Part shown: one piece after another, positions 31,322 through 45,200 of the stretch | Layout: each line of letters opens with the position of its first letter | How positions within the stretch are numbered: the stretch's first letter is position 1 | Assembly (NCBI GenBank): GCA_008933995.1 | Contig: WARS01002848.1 | Coordinates: 56,668-120,667 of the forward strand | Origin: Datnioides undecimradiatus | Taxonomy: Eukaryota; Chordata; Actinopteri; Lobotiformes; Datnioididae | Length of the DNA stretch: 64,000 nucleotides | Reading direction: 5' to 3' | Made by a program: the position numbers and the translations under genes | Notes under the pieces: generated by a model | Seen by the model: the letters and a program-made list of their open reading frames with translations, nothing else | The model's database searches: none | Told to the model about the DNA's origin: nothing

Positions 31322-31840
31322 TGTTGAGTTCTCCATCTGAACTCGCGTGTTCGTTTGATGAAGGATGCAGGAGTCTCTTCAAAGTCCTTTATTTGTCTTC
31401 TAACAGCAAAGAGTGCGTAAGAAAAAGAGATCGTTTACAGAGCTCCAGAGCAGACTATGTTTCCCTGACAGACATACAGTCACAGCATCAGTTCACGAAG
31501 TCTGATGATCTATCGTTCCCTGGTCCATGTTATATTACTGTTACACATAGGAAGTAAAGAATGTGCGTGTAACCATTTCTCATTGGCTGCATGGCTAGAC
31601 ACTCCTTCTTGCAGGTGTCCTCCTCGTGTAATCTGACTCCGCTCTCGTGATCAGTGTCAGCCGTTGATAGCTCCCGTTTTCTGTGTAGAAAAAAGAATAC
31701 AACACCGCACATTCCCACACCAAAAGCTATCTTCTGCATTCTTGGTGGCCTTTTGCCCGAACAGACAGTAACTATCTCAGAAAGCCACAGCTGTAGATTT
31801 TACAATAAATGGAGTTGTTCTTTACTCCTGCTGTACATGT
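31322..31840 (-). repeat. ERV2 5' LTR, U3 end truncated
   Basis: The copy begins (3' end of LTR) with TGTTGAGTTCTCC next to the primer site and parallels the complete solo LTR at 49,970-50,661 up to GGAGTTGTTCTTT...; similarity is lost at ~31,840. About 150-190 bp of U3 are missing. The poly(A) signal appears as TTTATTTG on the plus strand at ~31,388. Confidence 0.8.
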
Positions 31841-34800
31841 AGTATGAATCTGAAGATACTTGTTGCGTGGTTAGAAAAGTAAACCGTAATGATGTTGGAA
31901 TTGAAAAAAAGAGTGGATATTTTAAGGAAAACAAATAGAAGATATGTTCTGTGTAAACATTTTTCAACTTGGCAGATACATTCATTACAATGATGAAAAA
32001 CATTTTGGCACTGTTGCATTCCTTTCAATATGTACTTTAATGTCATTTCTGGAAGGCAGTGTTGCTTCACGGTAATATGAGAGATTTGATCCAATTTAGA
32101 TTTTTTTTAATTTTTTAAATACAATAAAACAGGGAATGAGGATGGATTTCTTGGACACAGACCTGAGAACCAGGAAAAATCAAAAGAGGCGTGATGAATG
32201 AATGAGTAGCTCTAGCATCAGTGCTGATGCTGTAACTTTTTCTAAAGGGTTTATTCCACAACTTTTACATAATTATAGCAAACAGTCAATTCAGGATCTC
32301 TCATAACTGTAGAGAAATCATAAAACCCAGTCTTTTACACATCAGTGAGCAGAACAGTCTGCATTCACCAATGACAAATCTTCTTGCCTCTCTTGCCCTT
32401 TTGGTTTTCCTTGGCTGTTAAACATCAGCCAAGAGAAACTCACTCACAGAACTTTGCAAGATGTCTTTTGCTCCTTTCTGGATCCAGTTTCCCAGAAGCA
32501 TCTTAAGGCTGAGCTCATTGCTCGGAGATGGGGGTTTTTTGTTAGCAAGGCCCTGGGCTGTAGGAATATAGTGCAGACTATAAAAATGCTTTAATTTTGT
32601 GAACAGCGCACTTCAAACACAATGCAGCTATGTGTTTAAATGCTGTAAATTGTCATCCTTATGGTTGGGCTATGAGTCTGTGAAATGGTAGAGCTCTTAT
32701 TTTGGAATAATGATCGTACATCTTCCTGTCATAGAGATTTACATATTATTCAGCAGGATTTACCGCCATGACTTTGTTGCTCAGACATAAACCAAACTGA
32801 ACTTGGACACAGTTGTATACAGGCTGGAACGCCCACAGCTATAAATTGGATCACAGTGCAGTAAGTGAGCCTGCCTGAAGCTATGAGCAATAGTGAAATC
32901 ATTAAGACATCATCCCTGCTGAATATGCAGCGTGAGTGTTTGCGGGCCAGAAATGGTATCTTGTATGACACTAATCCATAACATATTGCAACGCTACGCT
33001 TCCATAAGGAACACCAAGCAGACAGTCTTCTCGCCATCTTTGCCCTCTTTTCATCATTTGTGTTTCACCTCGACTCCTCTTCCCTGCAATATTGCCTTTC
33101 AGCCGGCGTTGCGATTAGAAGCTGAGGTATTAGCGGTCATCTTAGCGCTAGATAAAACGATTTTAATTAAGATGTTTGTGTACAGTTTCGATCAAGCAGA
33201 TATGGTTAATTAAAGTTCAGGTTATTCAGGTCAGAGGCGGGCTTATATTTGAAGACTGATAAGAATTGTCAATATCTTTATTTACAAAGTTTATTGTTTA
33301 CTTCATTACCATGACATTTCGAGGTTCAAACAGTAATCCCAACACAAACAGGATGATAACACTTTACAAATACACATCGCATTGGGGTTCCAAATGTTAA
33401 AACCCCCCAACCATGTTTTACTTCCTAAGGAGGCATGATTTGCAAAACTCTGTGGCACCCGTGCGAAAGCAACTGGTAAGTCATTGACGAATAATGGTTT
33501 TAAAAGTGTAAAACCATAACGTGAGCATACACAAAACAAAATGAGCTAAAATAAATGCTCCAGAGACGCATCCCATCCTGTTTCCTCCCCTGAAATGATG
33601 ATGATGTGTCTCAGTGAGCGAGTGAAGGTGAGGTTATAATATATGAGGTGAGAAGTGTTTTATTATTTGCCGGCAGGAAATGTAGTGCTCGGAAATTTAG
33701 TGCTGCACAAAATTATTCATGTCTGCGCTGCCAGATTTCTGCCTTTGAATCAAGGTCATTATCAGGTTTCAGGAATAAAAGTCTCTGTATTGCAATGAAT
33801 GACCTCAAATATTCTATTACACTGTAACACCTAACTTTTAAATAAACGTATGAGGTTTTGACTGAGGATTATCTTACCAATCATCTTACTTTCCTGAGGG
33901 GGTTTGCTGTATAACCAGAGGTGAAAGACATATTCAGAACCTTTACTGCTGTAAAAGTAGTGAAACTACAGCGGTAACGGGTCCAGACTATTTTTTGCTG
34001 CAGTGGTCCAAGTGGTGGCATGAAGTACATACACACCCACACTCTCAGATTAGTTTTAATTTACTATTCATCATGTCTACTATTTTTTATTTAAATGCCA
34101 ATCAAAGAGTGGCATCATCCAAATAATATAAATCTTCCACACTCTATTCATTAAGGTCTCAAAAGGAAATTAAAAGTGCTGTAAGATAACAATTCATGTG
34201 TGAATTCAGGTGGCTTGAGCTGAGGTCCTGCCTCCAACTGTGCATATACCCAATCATACTTTGGGATAATGGACCAGTGCTTAGCCAGTGTCATCCCCAC
34301 CCATCAGACATGCCACCATACCACAGCATGAGCAGTTACAACATTTGCTTTAAGTATCAAAGATTACAATAACTACAAGAACTACTCATGACTTCTTTCA
34401 GTGATATAAACTATACAAGGCGTCAGAGGTGTGGGAGACTAAATTTTCATAGAAAAAAACAATAATAAATAATAATGTATAGTGTAATAATAGACAGAAG
34501 AGATGTATGTTTTGTTTCCTCTTTCAGCTCAGAGTGGTGACATCCAGTCTACCTGTGTGGCCCCACATCACCTGAAAGAAAACCTCAGAGGCTTTTATCA
34601 GTGAAAAATGGAAGCTATTCAAATGTATTTTAATTTGTAAGTCCCAAAAATGTAAAAGGATTAGGGAAATTAATGGGGAAATGTATAATATTATTTCCTA
34701 AAATACTTGGGTAGAATATTGTGCAAAATATATTTAACATGTATTTTACAAATGTATTTGATTTCAGCGTTCCAGTCAACATGCATTGCTACTGCCCACC

Positions 34801-37800
34801 ACTGTCTATACTAAAGTGGAGATGTGTATCGTTTAGCAGATCAAGTCTCCAGCCAATCACGTTCAGCCTTCAGCCATAGCTTTAGCCTTAAAAGGTGGTG
34901 CCCCCTTCCACGCTGCACGAGCATAGCCATAGAATGACACCAAGCCAGCATGGCATCACTCAGTATAACGGCATCAAGCAACCTGCGAAGTACATTTACA
35001 TTCGGCTAATTTGCAACAGAGAACATGTTTTTAAATTAGCATGTTTTTCTCTTTCATCGCCCGTCACCTCCAGCAGGTGTTTTTACATCTCTAACAAAGA
35101 CATCATGTGATCCAAATTGATCCGAGGCCAGTGGCAGCGTTTGTCTAGCAGTTGGTGCTGGAGCCCCAATGACAGATGAAAACAATATCTGCTAACGGAG
35201 GGAGAGAGCACTTAATTAGGGAAAATCATTCACTCATTTAACGCCACTCTAAGTTGTCAGTCTACAACAAGGTACTAGGTATATGTGTTACTCATGTTCT
35301 GTATATTTAATGTCAGTACACTAAACTGTAGTGAGCGGTAAATCTTGTTAACCAGTGAAACTTTTTTTTCCAAATGACTGTACCTGCACGAGTATAATAA
35401 GATCTTCTCTCTTAACGATCTTGCAGTGAGTTTCTGAGAAATTAATAGGAGCAAGACTTAAGCCTGAGCACTGCACCCAGTGTGCACCAAATGAACAGGT
35501 TTTATGCTGTCATTCAACGCAGGAGAGATTAACGCCCTAATAAAAAAGGTAAGCAGCAAGCAAAACAGCAAAACATCAGGCTGTCATGAATAACCCAGAG
35601 ACAGTGAAAAGTGGGCTGGAATTCAGCTGCGGTTGCACACATCCATAAAACATGCCCTGTTGAGACACTGGCATGAGCTTTATCAAATCTTCATTTTCTG
35701 TCCTCCATTTAATAGAGCTCCAGCACAATAATTTGAGCCAAATTGGAAGATGAGAAGCAGGAGTATTAAAGCAAATGGCCATTCCCAGAGGAGCAGCCGG
35801 GCCCTTAAAGCCAAGGCTCTCCTATTTAATATTTACTGTGTCCTATTCATGGCAATGATGTATGCAGCACACATTAGAAAGCCTGGCTTTTACTGTTAGC
35901 CACCCACTTTCTGCTAAAAGAGCACTAACGCTGACGTGCTTTTTCAATGACAAAAAAATGGATGAAAGAAAACAAGTTTCCCTCAGCAGATCAAGGCTGT
36001 CATGAAGTAGCGGGGGCAACTGGTACACAGTAACTCAACAGCATGTTTGTTTACCATCTAGCCTTAGCATACGGAGCGGCGGGAGAAAAATAGATCTGTT
36101 TAGCACATGACAGCTTCCATTAATCAGACATGAGACCTGGAAGGGGAGACACCGGCAGGATCAAACGGGCCTCCTGTCTGTCGCCTCCACACTGACCCAC
36201 ACTTGACTTTCTCAGGCAGGTAGCATTTCACCCACCCCGCCTCCACCAACATCTGACTGGGGTCACAATCTCTGGGGGAACGGAGCTCATTCCACTGCAG
36301 CATACACTTTCTTTAACAATTTATAGGATGGAATGAGATATAATCCATGAAATTCACCAAAGTGGGAGATGAGATCTCTCGTGTGAGATGTGAATGCATG
36401 CGATGCGCATGATCACATTTTAGCACATACAGTATGTATACATAATGGATCCTAATGTTCAACGACAAATGCATGCAGTTCCATTGGTGTTAATATGAGT
36501 ATGTGTAACACAGGTTCAAAAGACCAGTGCGTAACACTTCGCAGGAACTATTGGCATAAATATATGTTATTCTGCAATCATCTGAACATAAAAATCATTG
36601 TTTTCATTTTCATTATTCATCTTGCTGCAATCTGCAACCTCACAGCTTTACACTGTCTCCCTGACATGGAAATGTATATAAGTAATGATCTGGGACTTGG
36701 GTTTTGAAACTATCAATTGCCAGCTGTTTAGCAGTAGTAACTGCACCTACATACACCCTTGGCTGTTGTAATTTGGTCAAAAGTGTGCTGTTGCACCTGT
36801 AAGAATGAGCGTTATCGGTGCGTACTGATCACTTCCTGAGTCCACTGCTACACTTACTCTAGCAAAGTGAGGAGTCCTACTACAAGAGTCGTTTATTGAG
36901 ATCATTCAACATTTTTTAAACATTTTTAAATACATTATTCTCTTTCTGAGAAGAGCATGAGAAAATTGATACCACTCTCAGAAGGCCATTAGCTTATCTT
37001 AGCATAACGACTGGAACTGGGGGTGGGCGGTAGTCCGATCCGCGCAAAGTCACATCATAGTCATCCTGGATTTTAAATTCATGGTGCATGTCCGGTGAAC
37101 AGACCTTTTACTCATAATGTGTGCTTACAAATGATTGTCAGAGAGTGGGCAGCCAGAAGTGTGTTTTTAGTGGCAGGGAGGTGTAGACTCCTCATCCAAG
37201 GTGAAGAGTATGACATAACTGTTTAGTTATTTCACAAACCGTTAATAAACCAGTTCCACTTATCATTTGTTCCGCTTATTGTTCCTGTAATACTTCATTC
37301 AGTTTGATGCTTTTTTTGTCAGAATAGACAAAAAGAAAAAACACTTGTCGGATCTGACATACAAGAAAGTGAAGAGATCATGATTTTTATCATTTTGTAT
37401 TTATTCAGAGGACTCCTCTAATCCAAATTGTACATAGATTTTTAGCAAGCCCAATTCCACATTCACAATGCAAACATTGCTTTTGTGGATAGGACTTTTA
37501 CTTCTATGGCAAAGACAGCACTTTGTTTTTGGAATAAACAGGACAAAATTGGATAGTTATCACAGCTGAACAAGCAGAAATTCAGTTTTCATCAAGAGAA
37601 ATCCAGAGAAACAGAGCAAGAGCTCAGGGGAAGCCAGCAAACCAAAAAATAACATTGGCATTGCCTTTCAGAGCTGGAAAGCTGCTTGAGATGAGCTGGG
37701 ACAGCGAGGATGGATGTAAACATGGCATTTTGTTTCTTTTGGACTGGTGGGTTTCTCTTAAAACCCATGACCCGATTGTCCCATGTCCCACCATAGCAGC

Positions 37801-40800
37801 AGGTCAGTCTAGCTTTTGATGCCTACACATGCCAAAACAGGGTGTATGAGGCTCTATTAGGAGCAATAAGGTCTTAACAGAGCGGCTTATCACTATTCCA
37901 AAATCAAAAACACAGGAATAAATGTGAGGATGACTTGGGTTTAAGGCGCAAAAGATAGCATGATAGGCTAACCTGTTTAGCATATACCCTGTTTTTTTTT
38001 TGTGTGTGTGTGGTTTCTTTGTGTGAGCACCATGTCATTATGGACCTATATTATAATGTGGGGTCAAAGCTTACATTTGAAAAATCTAGATCATCTGTAT
38101 CATCCAGTGCGCGGGAGATGACCCAATATATCAGAGATAAAACAAACAATAGCAGCATGTTCCTTGTTTTTATGTGGTTTATAGGTAGTTACAGGTGAAC
38201 AATTCTTTTTCCCCAAATTGCTTTTTCATGTAACATTAAAGAATACTTTTTAAAAATACAAACACTGAAGCTCTTACTTTATTGCAAAATGAACAACATT
38301 TCAGTGGCACATTTACTTGTAAAGCTGAGGCTAACTAGCTCAACCCTGGAATATAAAACAATCCAGCTCCTTTATTTCTGTGGTTTAATGCATTTTGAGA
38401 GCATGATAACTTGTTGCCTGGATCATGTAGCTGTAGCCTGTTAGGATTATAGACTGTGTGTTCGCTGGAGATGGAGTTTTCAGTCACCTTACTTCACTTT
38501 AGTATTAGCATTAGCAGGCTAACTACGGCTAATGAAGTCTGAAATCGACAGTTCCTGCCCACACCAGCCCCAGTATTGACAGTGGATGGTGCTTCTATCT
38601 CTTTGCAATCGTTTTGTGACTCTTTCTGGCCATTCTGCGTTCAAGGCCCGGAGGCCGCATTGATAATGCCGTGCCAAGACAGACAGCTCAACAGGAACGA
38701 CAACGGCATCTGAGTGGGGCAGGGGTTAGCAAATGGTTAATTATAAGTTTGCCTCTAAAAATTACAGTATGCGCACATGAGGAGAAATCATTTTAGATTA
38801 ACATCTCCTCCCGCAGGCCTTCAAATCCACATCTGTTTCTGACAGAGCATGATCTTGAAGATACTTTATTACAAGTTTGGTCTGACTTATTAATGACATT
38901 TGCCTCTCAAATATGTTCCACTCATATGTTCCACAACCCACAAAATCCCCCAGAAGTCATCACACTGGGTAGAGTACTAATCGTAGCATGACTTTTTTAT
39001 TTTCCTTCTGAAAACTGAGCAGCCCCTAGGGAAGAGCCCCTTCAGTTTTTCTATTACCATAATTAAAGCATGTTAGGACGCCGTTCCAGAAAAGGAGAAA
39101 AAAAAAAAAAAAAGGGAAACCTTGAAGATGGCATTTTGATCAAACCTGATGATTTCTGCGGTTTTTCAAGATGTTTTACCTGCACTTTCAGATGCACTGG
39201 AGGTACATGGCTGTGATTACTCAGCACCGCTTATTAACTGGAGGAAGTGTTACAGTACAGTTCTGTTGTAGAAAAACCAAGTATATAAGCCATCCGGCGC
39301 AGCAGAAACAGCAGTGCATGATGGACTCAGTCACTGCTGATCACTACTAGTAAAAGAAATCCTATCTAACAACACACATTTGATGAATATAGCTTACAGA
39401 ATATAATCAAAATGATTTAGAAAGCATGTTTTCCTGTTATGCACCTATCCTACACATATGTTAAAGGCAACCTGTATGCAGCAAAAGACGGCACTCTTAT
39501 GTGTACGTTGCATCATTGTTGCAATAATTACAGTCAGGAGGGAGTCATGGGAGACATATGGTGGAAATGATTAAGGAATGGGACCCGAATTACATCACTC
39601 GACTCTTGTTCGCGGTGGAAACAGTAAATTCTTTTCTCCTGCAGAATAGCATAAACCACCACCCACCCAGAGCTCTCTTTCCATTCCAATTATTGCGAGC
39701 ATGTGGCGGCGCTGACATGTGAAGCAGAGCCTTCAGGAGGGTAGTGGCTTTACAGTGGACCACTGGATTAGAGTGCTGGGTTTCATCTTTTGCACAGGTG
39801 CAGGCCCGGAGAGCTGCTGACTGGCGAGTGTGGGCGTGCTATGCACCATGCCAGAAAACACCATCCATCCCCCAAATGCAACACTGCCCATCTGCACACT
39901 CCAAGAGCACCTTGCAGAATGTCAATTCCAAAACTCTTGTCTTTTTCAATGAGTGCACAAGTCTGTAACCTGGCTACCACAAATTGGATCAGAATCAGTG
40001 GAGGTTTTATTCCTTCTGGCAGTGCCTGGAGCCCAGTATTTCACTGCAACAACTGTCAGTCATGGGGAGGAACAGAGGGAAGGTGCACATTTGGACAAGG
40101 GGATTTGTTCCTGCTTTTAAATCTGTATGTCTCCCTACCCATTGCAAGCCACTTTTGAAGTAGATTACCAGCCAGCTCCTCTATAGCTCCCAGAGTGAGT
40201 CCTCTTGCCAGTGCTGTCAGTATTTGGATTGTCTCATCCCTCTTACTGTACATCTATTACCGTCTGCCTCGCCACGCTGTACATCTGGCTCCATATCCTC
40301 AAAAGACACGCAGACTAATTTCTCACTGTGAGTGAATTATTGTTTTTGTTTTCTAAAAAAATCGAGGAAGCTCTATTCTTACGTGGTTGCTGTGAAAATA
40401 AGGAGGTGTCACGGCTTTGATAAAATAAAATTTAAAGCAAAAATATAAAAAGTATCGGACTGGAAAGTAAGTGCACACAATGATAAAATTTGGTTTCAAA
40501 AGATCCATGCTGAGCATGAATCTCACACGGTACGGAGCTGTGATGTAGTTACTCCATTTAATTTGTGGCAGCACCAGACTCTGCCTTGAGCTCTCAGGAA
40601 TGTGGAGCATGTTTTCCTTTATCCAGGAGCCATTGTGTTATTTTTCATTGCGGCTGACATTTCAAAAGCTATCTCCCTCAAAGTTCCAAGTTCACCTATG
40701 AAGTACTGCCCTCACCGAGAAAGATTATGTGACAATTTGTTTAAAATGTCATCCTCTGTTCCAATAACACTTGTACACACGTGCGACTTATGGGACTTAC

Positions 40801-41460
40801 AGGTGTATGGGAAACTCATCCCGAGCTGAGTCACAAACAAGCTAATGTTAGTATTAAAGCTTCCACCAGGACCATTATTAATACATACATCAATACTGCA
40901 TGAATTTTGAAAAAAGTAAAAGAATAAAATTATATTTGTTTTAGTTTGTTTTTTTTAAGATGTCCCTCATTAATCCTCACATGCCGTATGTTTTAAAAGA
41001 ATTATGTCACTTTGATGTAACTCATGTAACAATACCCAATGCAACTACACTGCAGAACACGGGGGACATATCTACTGGTGTCTTTTGTCAAAATGCTTTC
41101 TGCATATCAGCTCATAAGGGCATTGTCACAGGGCATATACAAAACACACAAATCTATATGTCAAGCTAACAAACTGCAGAGCAACTGTCACATCACCATA
41201 TAATATTGTCTTATTCAGTTCTGTGTCAATCACATCACCACATATTAAGCAACCAGTCATCAAATTAGTAAAAACAGTGCCAATAAACATGAGGTGGAGT
41301 GCACCAGATTTATATATGAATATTTCAGCAGATGACTTTGGTCCCATACAAGCTTGGGCATAGTTGACAAGACAGTGATTGCATGAGCCAAACTGAAACA
41401 GTTATATCTGAACCCAAAGAAAAACAAATAGAAGTCAGCACTTATCTGGTACGTATGGCA
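31841..41460. other. Long non-coding stretch
   Basis: Nearly 10 kb has no recognised gene. Short frames have no family features. A fragment near 33,915-33,975 (AGAGGTGAAAGACATATTCAG...GTAAAAGTAG) resembles the end of a common fish DNA-transposon repeat. A poly(A) run is at ~39,098-39,112 and a GT run at ~38,000. Parts around 35.4-36.2 kb and 38.7-39.1 kb are AT-rich with homeodomain-like TAAT sites and could be conserved regulatory DNA, but this cannot be judged from one sequence. Confidence 0.5.
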
Positions 41461-41464
41461 CACT

Positions 41465-41902
41465 GGAAGCAGGGAAGGTAGAAGGTAGAAACTGGACCTA
41501 CATGCAGATACAAGACACGGGACTGGCATTACAAAAGGTTATTTAATTACAGGAGAAACACAAAGCTTACTGAGGGTTGAGGCAGAAACAATGTGCAAAA
41601 TTACAGTGAAAATCAAAATGAACATGCATCTAAGGATCTCACTTCAAAACCCACTGGGACAGATGGCACATGTAAGTTGATGCTCAGACAAGAAACAAAG
41701 GGAGTGACAAACAATGTATAGACACGCCAGGGAGGGAAGTGCTAACAAGACACAAGTGAAACAGATTAACCAATGAGATGCAGGTGAAAATGACACAGGA
41801 GGGAAACAGGAAACAAGCTCACAGAAACACAGGAGGAAAAACCACTCAACCAGATAAAACAGGAAATGAGCAAAAACAAGAAGTCAAACTCAAACCACGA
41901 CA
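41465..41902 (-). repeat. Diverged LTR-like repeat of the gypsy-LTR family
   Basis: The segment shares the plan of the other copies: a GGACC..ATGCAGA block at the left, GAGACACAAGTGAAACAGATTAACCAATGAGATG, CACAGGAGGGAAACAGG, AAATAAAACAGG-like sequence (AGATAAAACAGGAAATGAG) and an ...ACCACGACA right end. Strongly diverged; the left end is uncertain. Confidence 0.5.
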
Positions 41903-41944
41903 ATATCTCACATTACTTACATCAAAGGCCAAGAAAAAAACAGA

Positions 41945-42235
41945 AATGGTGGGCTCAGCCTGATGTCGATCAGGCAGCTGCAGCTCATTCAGACTGTAGT
42001 CCTCACTAAGACCCGGCGGATTGGATCGCACCACTCCAGTTCTCAGATATTTACACTGGCTTTCCTGTTTGTCAGATACTGTTGCATTATAAAGCACTTG
42101 GTGATTTCTGATCTGTGTGGCTGTGGTGTGAAAGATCCAGACCTCTCAAACCAGAGCAGCACTCACTTTTAGATAACAGCAAACTTAAGGTCTGCTCAAA
42201 AACCCATCTGTGCTTGTGGCTGCAGATAACAATAC
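41945..42235 (+). mobile_element. LINE ORF2 C-terminal fragment
   Basis: The plus-strand frame from 41963 begins RQLQLIQTVVLTKTRRIG. It matches the pattern of the post-RT region of fish LINEs (Q-L-Q-L-I-Q-N-A-A-A-R-V-L-T-K-T-R) with the middle decayed. A later frame shows SKTHLCLWLQ, the usual closing block. No 3' tail is recognised. Confidence 0.5.
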
Positions 42236-42239
42236 AATG

Positions 42240-45200
42240 CTAACATGGTAAGTAATTAATGCTGGGGAGTTCATCCTCTAACTAGAGCTTGTACAGTGCA
42301 AATGTAAGCACCCATTTGTGTAATTTGAACCCGAACCTCACAGAATTCTGTTGCACTAAAATCAGTGTCTGGTTACTTATTTAATTGGACAGAGATCAAT
42401 TTATTTCTGCTTATTAAAAATACATTTCAGGCCTAATGTGAATAAAAACAAAATGGAAGTGTCCTGATTCCTGCATCGGAAACTGAATCTATGGTTCTTA
42501 TCGCTCTGAAAGGCATCGCAGTAGCGCTGTGTGTTTTGCTGCAGAATGTGAGTACCTACTTTACTCTGGCTCTGTCAGAGGATCTGGGAGAGCGTTTCAT
42601 GGTGTTACACTATGTTTTGCCTTTTCACGTGTTGCCAGAGCTGTTCAGTGTTGCTGAGGTCTGATGACTGTGCGGGGGGGGGAAGTCATGCAGCACAGCT
42701 TGCTCTTCCCTGGACTTCAAACGGGGCTGGCAGAGCTTCAAAGCATGTTTAAGGTCCTGCATGAGAAATAAAATCTCTTGCATAGAATGTATGGCTGGGA
42801 GGGATGATGTGCCTCTGCAGAACAGGCCTTGCAGTGCATCTTCAATGCAGATGAAGTCCTGTCAAAATAAAGGCAATTTTGGTGGAGCCTTGTCTTACTT
42901 GCGGTGAAAATGACCGTTTAGGAACAATCTCACCACCACATTCTGCACTTTTACTTTAGAAACTTCCAATGAAGCTGTAATTTGGAGAGTTTTTCAGAAC
43001 TCAGGGGAACTGTTTTGGACAAGATGGTAACTGTGTTGCAGTTCTTTCCAGCTGAGTTCCTTTTTTTAAAGTTAAAGCATGAGCAGTTACAACAAAAACA
43101 CACAGAGGAGAGGCTTTGTGCCACGGACAAAATGTCACGCTGCAGAGAAGCTAAATTTTGTGTCTCTTGTTTTATTTTTATCCCACTTTTCTGTGGTTTT
43201 ACTTTTACCTGAAAAAGAAAAATATTTTAAAACAAATTCACAAAAGGAAAACCAAAACTATAAACTAAGTCAACTGAATAACTGAAATGAACAATCTTTG
43301 AAATTCAAGTATCGCATCAATTATAAATCTCACTTTGGACTCAGCGTATTTACATTAACCTCACTATGCTGACCAGCTTTCATTTAACAGAAGCACGATA
43401 CAAGTCGTACAACAGAACATTCAGTCTCTCCCTGCTGCTTTATGTAGCACAACAAGAAACATCACCGACCATAGACATTTCTAAGTAAATGCTGAAGCTT
43501 GCCTGGATTTGTTACCACACAACTGGAGGATATGATGATATCTTAAAACCTGAAACAATCTCAGCTGCTGAAACAACGGCTGGCTGCTGCTTCGTTTTGT
43601 GCTGTTTTATTCAAAACGATATTAATGATGCACCCATATTTAGATTTTACTAAATAAAAAAAAACCCCTGCATTTACAGAATAAAAGGCACCAGGCAGCC
43701 TAACAAAAAGTTTCAATTATACATAAATGCACATGTGGATTTGGAGAAAACGTGCAGCCTCACTGTCTTTACTTGTTTTTCTATATTACCCATTATTTTG
43801 TTGGACAATTTAAAGTGAAGAAATATCATTTATGAAATGACTTTTGATTTGATTTTTTTTTTATTTGCAAAACTAAATACACTGGTTGCTGTTGGTTGAA
43901 CAGAACTGATCTCAGTGCCCCACCCCAAACCCCAAAGCTTTTGCTATTTAACTCTCTGTGTAGTGAAAAAGAGGTTTCCAGTGACCATGAGCCAGGCCAG
44001 TTGTGTCTAATATTGACTCTGTCTTGGCCCGTTATGACTTATTCAGCCCAACATGCAGACATTTGGCTCAAAAAAACCCACATTTTACTGTTCAGCTATT
44101 AACCACAGAACCCCGAGTGCAGAATTTAAAGAAGTGGTTTACTGTATAAAATAATACAGATAGCAGCTAAATCCCTTCAAGCAGGTTAATCCCAAAAGCC
44201 TGATCGCCCTGTGTTTTTAATCTGAACATGACAGAATGCAGACAACATGAATGAGCCCGCAGCACCATGAGGAAATAAAGCTGCTTTCTGTAAAGATGTG
44301 CTCTGTGACAGGAACTCTGTAGTTATAACGAGCAGCAATGTTTGCATAGCTTGGGCAGGCTCGGTGTGGCAAGGCTGTTGCAGAGACACCTGTCAGACCC
44401 CAGAGCTGTTGTTTCTTCACATGCCTGACCTCTGCGTCCTCATTGTTCTCGGCTGCATCTGCTGCTGAGAGGTGAATTGTATTCTCAGCGGCGTTCTCCG
44501 GGGAATGTAGGGAAAACAGGATTACATTTATGAGCACCGTTTTAAGAAACAAACATGTGCTCGTGCATATGCCCTTTCAAACACCCATCTCCTCAATCCT
44601 CCCTGCACTCTGCCGCCGCCGCTGCTGCTGCTGCTGCTTCGACCTGTTTGCTTTATAAATTGCGATTTGAGATATTGTTTTGCGTTTTAGCCTGACCTCA
44701 GCGGCACACGAGCGGATTGAATTTCGAAACAGTATCGTTTTGCATTTAGCCACAGCACCTTGGCCGGTGAACACAAAGATGTGGTTTCTGTATTTGTTCT
44801 AGGTGGAGAACACCCGGCAAACACACCATTCAGTCGTCAGTAAAAAGGTTCACGTTGGAGCAATCTCCCAGCTCGAGTCATCCAGTCCAGTAGTCCAGTC
44901 TAATACACTAATATCTCACAGATATGCATCATCACACCAAAGCCTCCATAAAATGTGTGTGAAATTCCCCCCTGGGTAGCTAAATGGCTCTTTAGAATAA
45001 TTGCTCCCATTTCTTGCAGATTTGATGCATGTATTTAGTCAAGTAGCACGCTTCCCTCTGAGTAATGGCGACATTAGAATGGTTCGCCTTGTGATCCTCA
45101 AGGCAGTAATCAGCCACCGCTTTGCAGCCCTTAGAGATATGAAGGACAGTGTTCCTCTACTCCGTGTGTAGATGTTACCTCAGAGCCAACATCACCACGC

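Larger units (their letters stand above)
26285..31840 (-). mobile_element. Endogenous retrovirus ERV2, 3'-truncated in RT, with nested gypsy solo LTR
   Basis: Read on the minus strand: 5' LTR (31840-31322, U3 end missing), a primer-binding site, a long leader (~1.2 kb), gag with a PPPY late motif, nucleocapsid, protease, a 2H-like segment and the start of RT. RT is interrupted by a solo LTR (26355-26848) and resumes to ~26,285, where the element ends. No integrase, env or 3' LTR remains. Gag is broken by shifts, but nucleocapsid, protease and RT share one frame, separated only by two TGA codons (27989 and 27254). Confidence 0.85.
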
